Source of the DNA: Anaerolineaceae bacterium
Lineage (GTDB): Bacteria > Chloroflexota > Anaerolineae > Anaerolineales > Anaerolineaceae
Direction: 5' to 3'
DNA: 6,583 nt
Assembly: GCA_021107195.1 (NCBI GenBank)
Contig: JAIOTF010000343.1
Span: 1-6,583 of the forward strand
The first letter of the stretch is position 1. Every line of letters starts with the position of its first letter. The position numbers were made by a program, and so were the translations under genes. Positions 6,175-6,583 of this stretch are shown one piece after another. Under the pieces are notes generated by a model, which saw only the letters and a list, made by a program, of their open reading frames with translations, was not told where the DNA came from and did no database searches.

Positions 6175-6247
6175 TGGACCCAGAGAGATTCGAACTCTCG
6201 ACCTCCTCAATGCCATTGAGGCGCGCTCCCAGCTGCGCCATGGGCCC
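6175..6247 (-). tRNA. tRNA-Ala (anticodon GGC)
   Basis: The 73-nt cloverleaf reads on the minus strand from GGGCCCA to TGGGTCC plus discriminator A. The acceptor stem pairs over seven positions and has the G3:U70 wobble that defines alanine identity. The D arm contains GCGCAGCTGGGAGCGC. The anticodon stem CCTCA/TGAGG encloses ATGGCAT, giving anticodon GGC for GCC/GCU codons. The T arm GAGAG-TTCGAAT-CTCTC is perfect. The 3' CCA is not encoded (A73 is followed by CAA), so it must be added by the nucleotidyltransferase. It is second in a tandem pair, 46 bp after the Ala-CGC gene. Confidence 0.97.
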
Positions 6248-6293
6248 TTATTCTTTTGTAAAGCTGCTCTGTTCTTTCTTCTATCGCAGCCAG

Positions 6294-6367
6294 TGGACCT
6301 GGAGGGATTCGAACCCTCGACCTCTTCAGTGCGATTGAAGCGCGCTCCCAGACTGCGCTACAGGCCC
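6294..6367 (-). tRNA. tRNA-Ala (anticodon CGC)
   Basis: The 74-nt cloverleaf reads on the minus strand from GGGCCTG to CAGGTCC plus discriminator A, with the G3:U70 alanine identity pair. The D arm contains GCGCAGTCTGGGAGCGC. The anticodon stem CTTCA/TGAAG encloses ATCGCAC, giving anticodon CGC for the GCG codon. The T arm GAGGG-TTCGAAT-CCCTC is perfect, and no CCA is encoded. It is the first gene after a near-consensus promoter and closely resembles its neighbour in the D arm and the junctions (GAGCGCGC, GAGGTCGAG), consistent with an old duplication. Confidence 0.97.
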
Positions 6368-6385
6368 TCGTCAAGGGCAAGCAGA

Positions 6386-6414
6386 ATTCTACCTGAACCA
6401 TCGAAAGCTGTCAA
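6386..6414 (-). promoter_or_regulatory. Strong sigma-70-type promoter of the tRNA-Ala operon
   Basis: On the minus strand a perfect TTGACA (6414-6409) is followed by a 17-bp spacer and TAGAAT (6391-6386), 5 of 6 matches to the -10 consensus. Transcription should start near 6379, giving a leader of about 12 nt before the first tRNA. It is the best promoter in the window. Confidence 0.85.
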
Positions 6415-6583
6415 GTAATTCAGGGAAAATTCAGCAATTCCAAATATGAATACGATAATTATTGTCTAATATGGCGCGGGCTTGTAAATTAGCCAAATGG
6501 GTACCTTTTTCTCATAAAAACGGCACAAAATTTGTTTGTCTCACAAGTTTTCGTCACAACAAAAGTGCTGGAAAGTCCCCAAA
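6415..6583. other. A/T-rich non-coding stretch at the right edge
   Basis: No open frame, RNA gene or clear promoter was found here. The sequence is clearly richer in A/T than the coding part, with a small palindrome (ATAATTAT, near 6454-6461). It is probably the upstream region of the tRNA promoter and perhaps of a gene beyond the edge. Confidence 0.5.

Overview
The window is a compact bacterial chromosome segment in which every recognisable gene lies on the minus strand, so in transcription order it reads from right to left. Nothing in it names the organism directly. The T-box-controlled leucyl-tRNA synthetase, the TIR/sulfatase-modifying-factor fusion and the short intergenic hairpin repeats together suggest an environmental lineage such as Chloroflexota (Anaerolineae-like). 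That is an inference from general impression, not a demonstrated assignment.

Right end (about 5820-6583), translation hardware. A strong sigma-70-type promoter (TTGACA, 17 bp, TAGAAT) drives two tandem alanine tRNA genes, Ala-CGC then Ala-GGC. Both keep the G3:U70 alanine identity pair and neither encodes the 3' CCA. A long hairpin follows them. Next comes a full T-box leader with a CTC (Leu) specifier, a GGTGGTACCGCGG antiterminator box and an intrinsic terminator. It sits immediately ahead of leuS (817 aa from the preferred start). The specifier codon agrees with the enzyme, so the leader is expected to raise leuS expression when tRNA-Leu is uncharged.

Middle (about 1990-3370). Downstream of leuS lies a roughly 210-bp non-coding stretch bounded by imperfect inverted repeats and holding three hairpins. 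It is followed by a likely two-gene unit: an MgtC/SapB-family membrane protein and a small GNAT N-acetyltransferase of the YpeA-like type. Shine-Dalgarno placement supports internal start codons for leuS, for the MgtC gene and for the acetyltransferase.

Left end (1-1995), the accessory part and the most interesting one. A 169-aa helical protein that I do not recognise is followed after 24 bp by a protein that fuses an N-terminal TIR domain, with its candidate catalytic Glu, to a formylglycine-generating-enzyme/SUMF1-like domain. That domain runs off the left edge of the window right after the RGGSW motif. This looks like a small conflict, defence or signalling operon. Its probable 5' leader contains three related hairpins whose stems differ by paired, structure-preserving substitutions. 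The FGE-like C-terminus falls in a fold class often diversified by diversity-generating retroelements, so the sequence just beyond the left edge deserves inspection.
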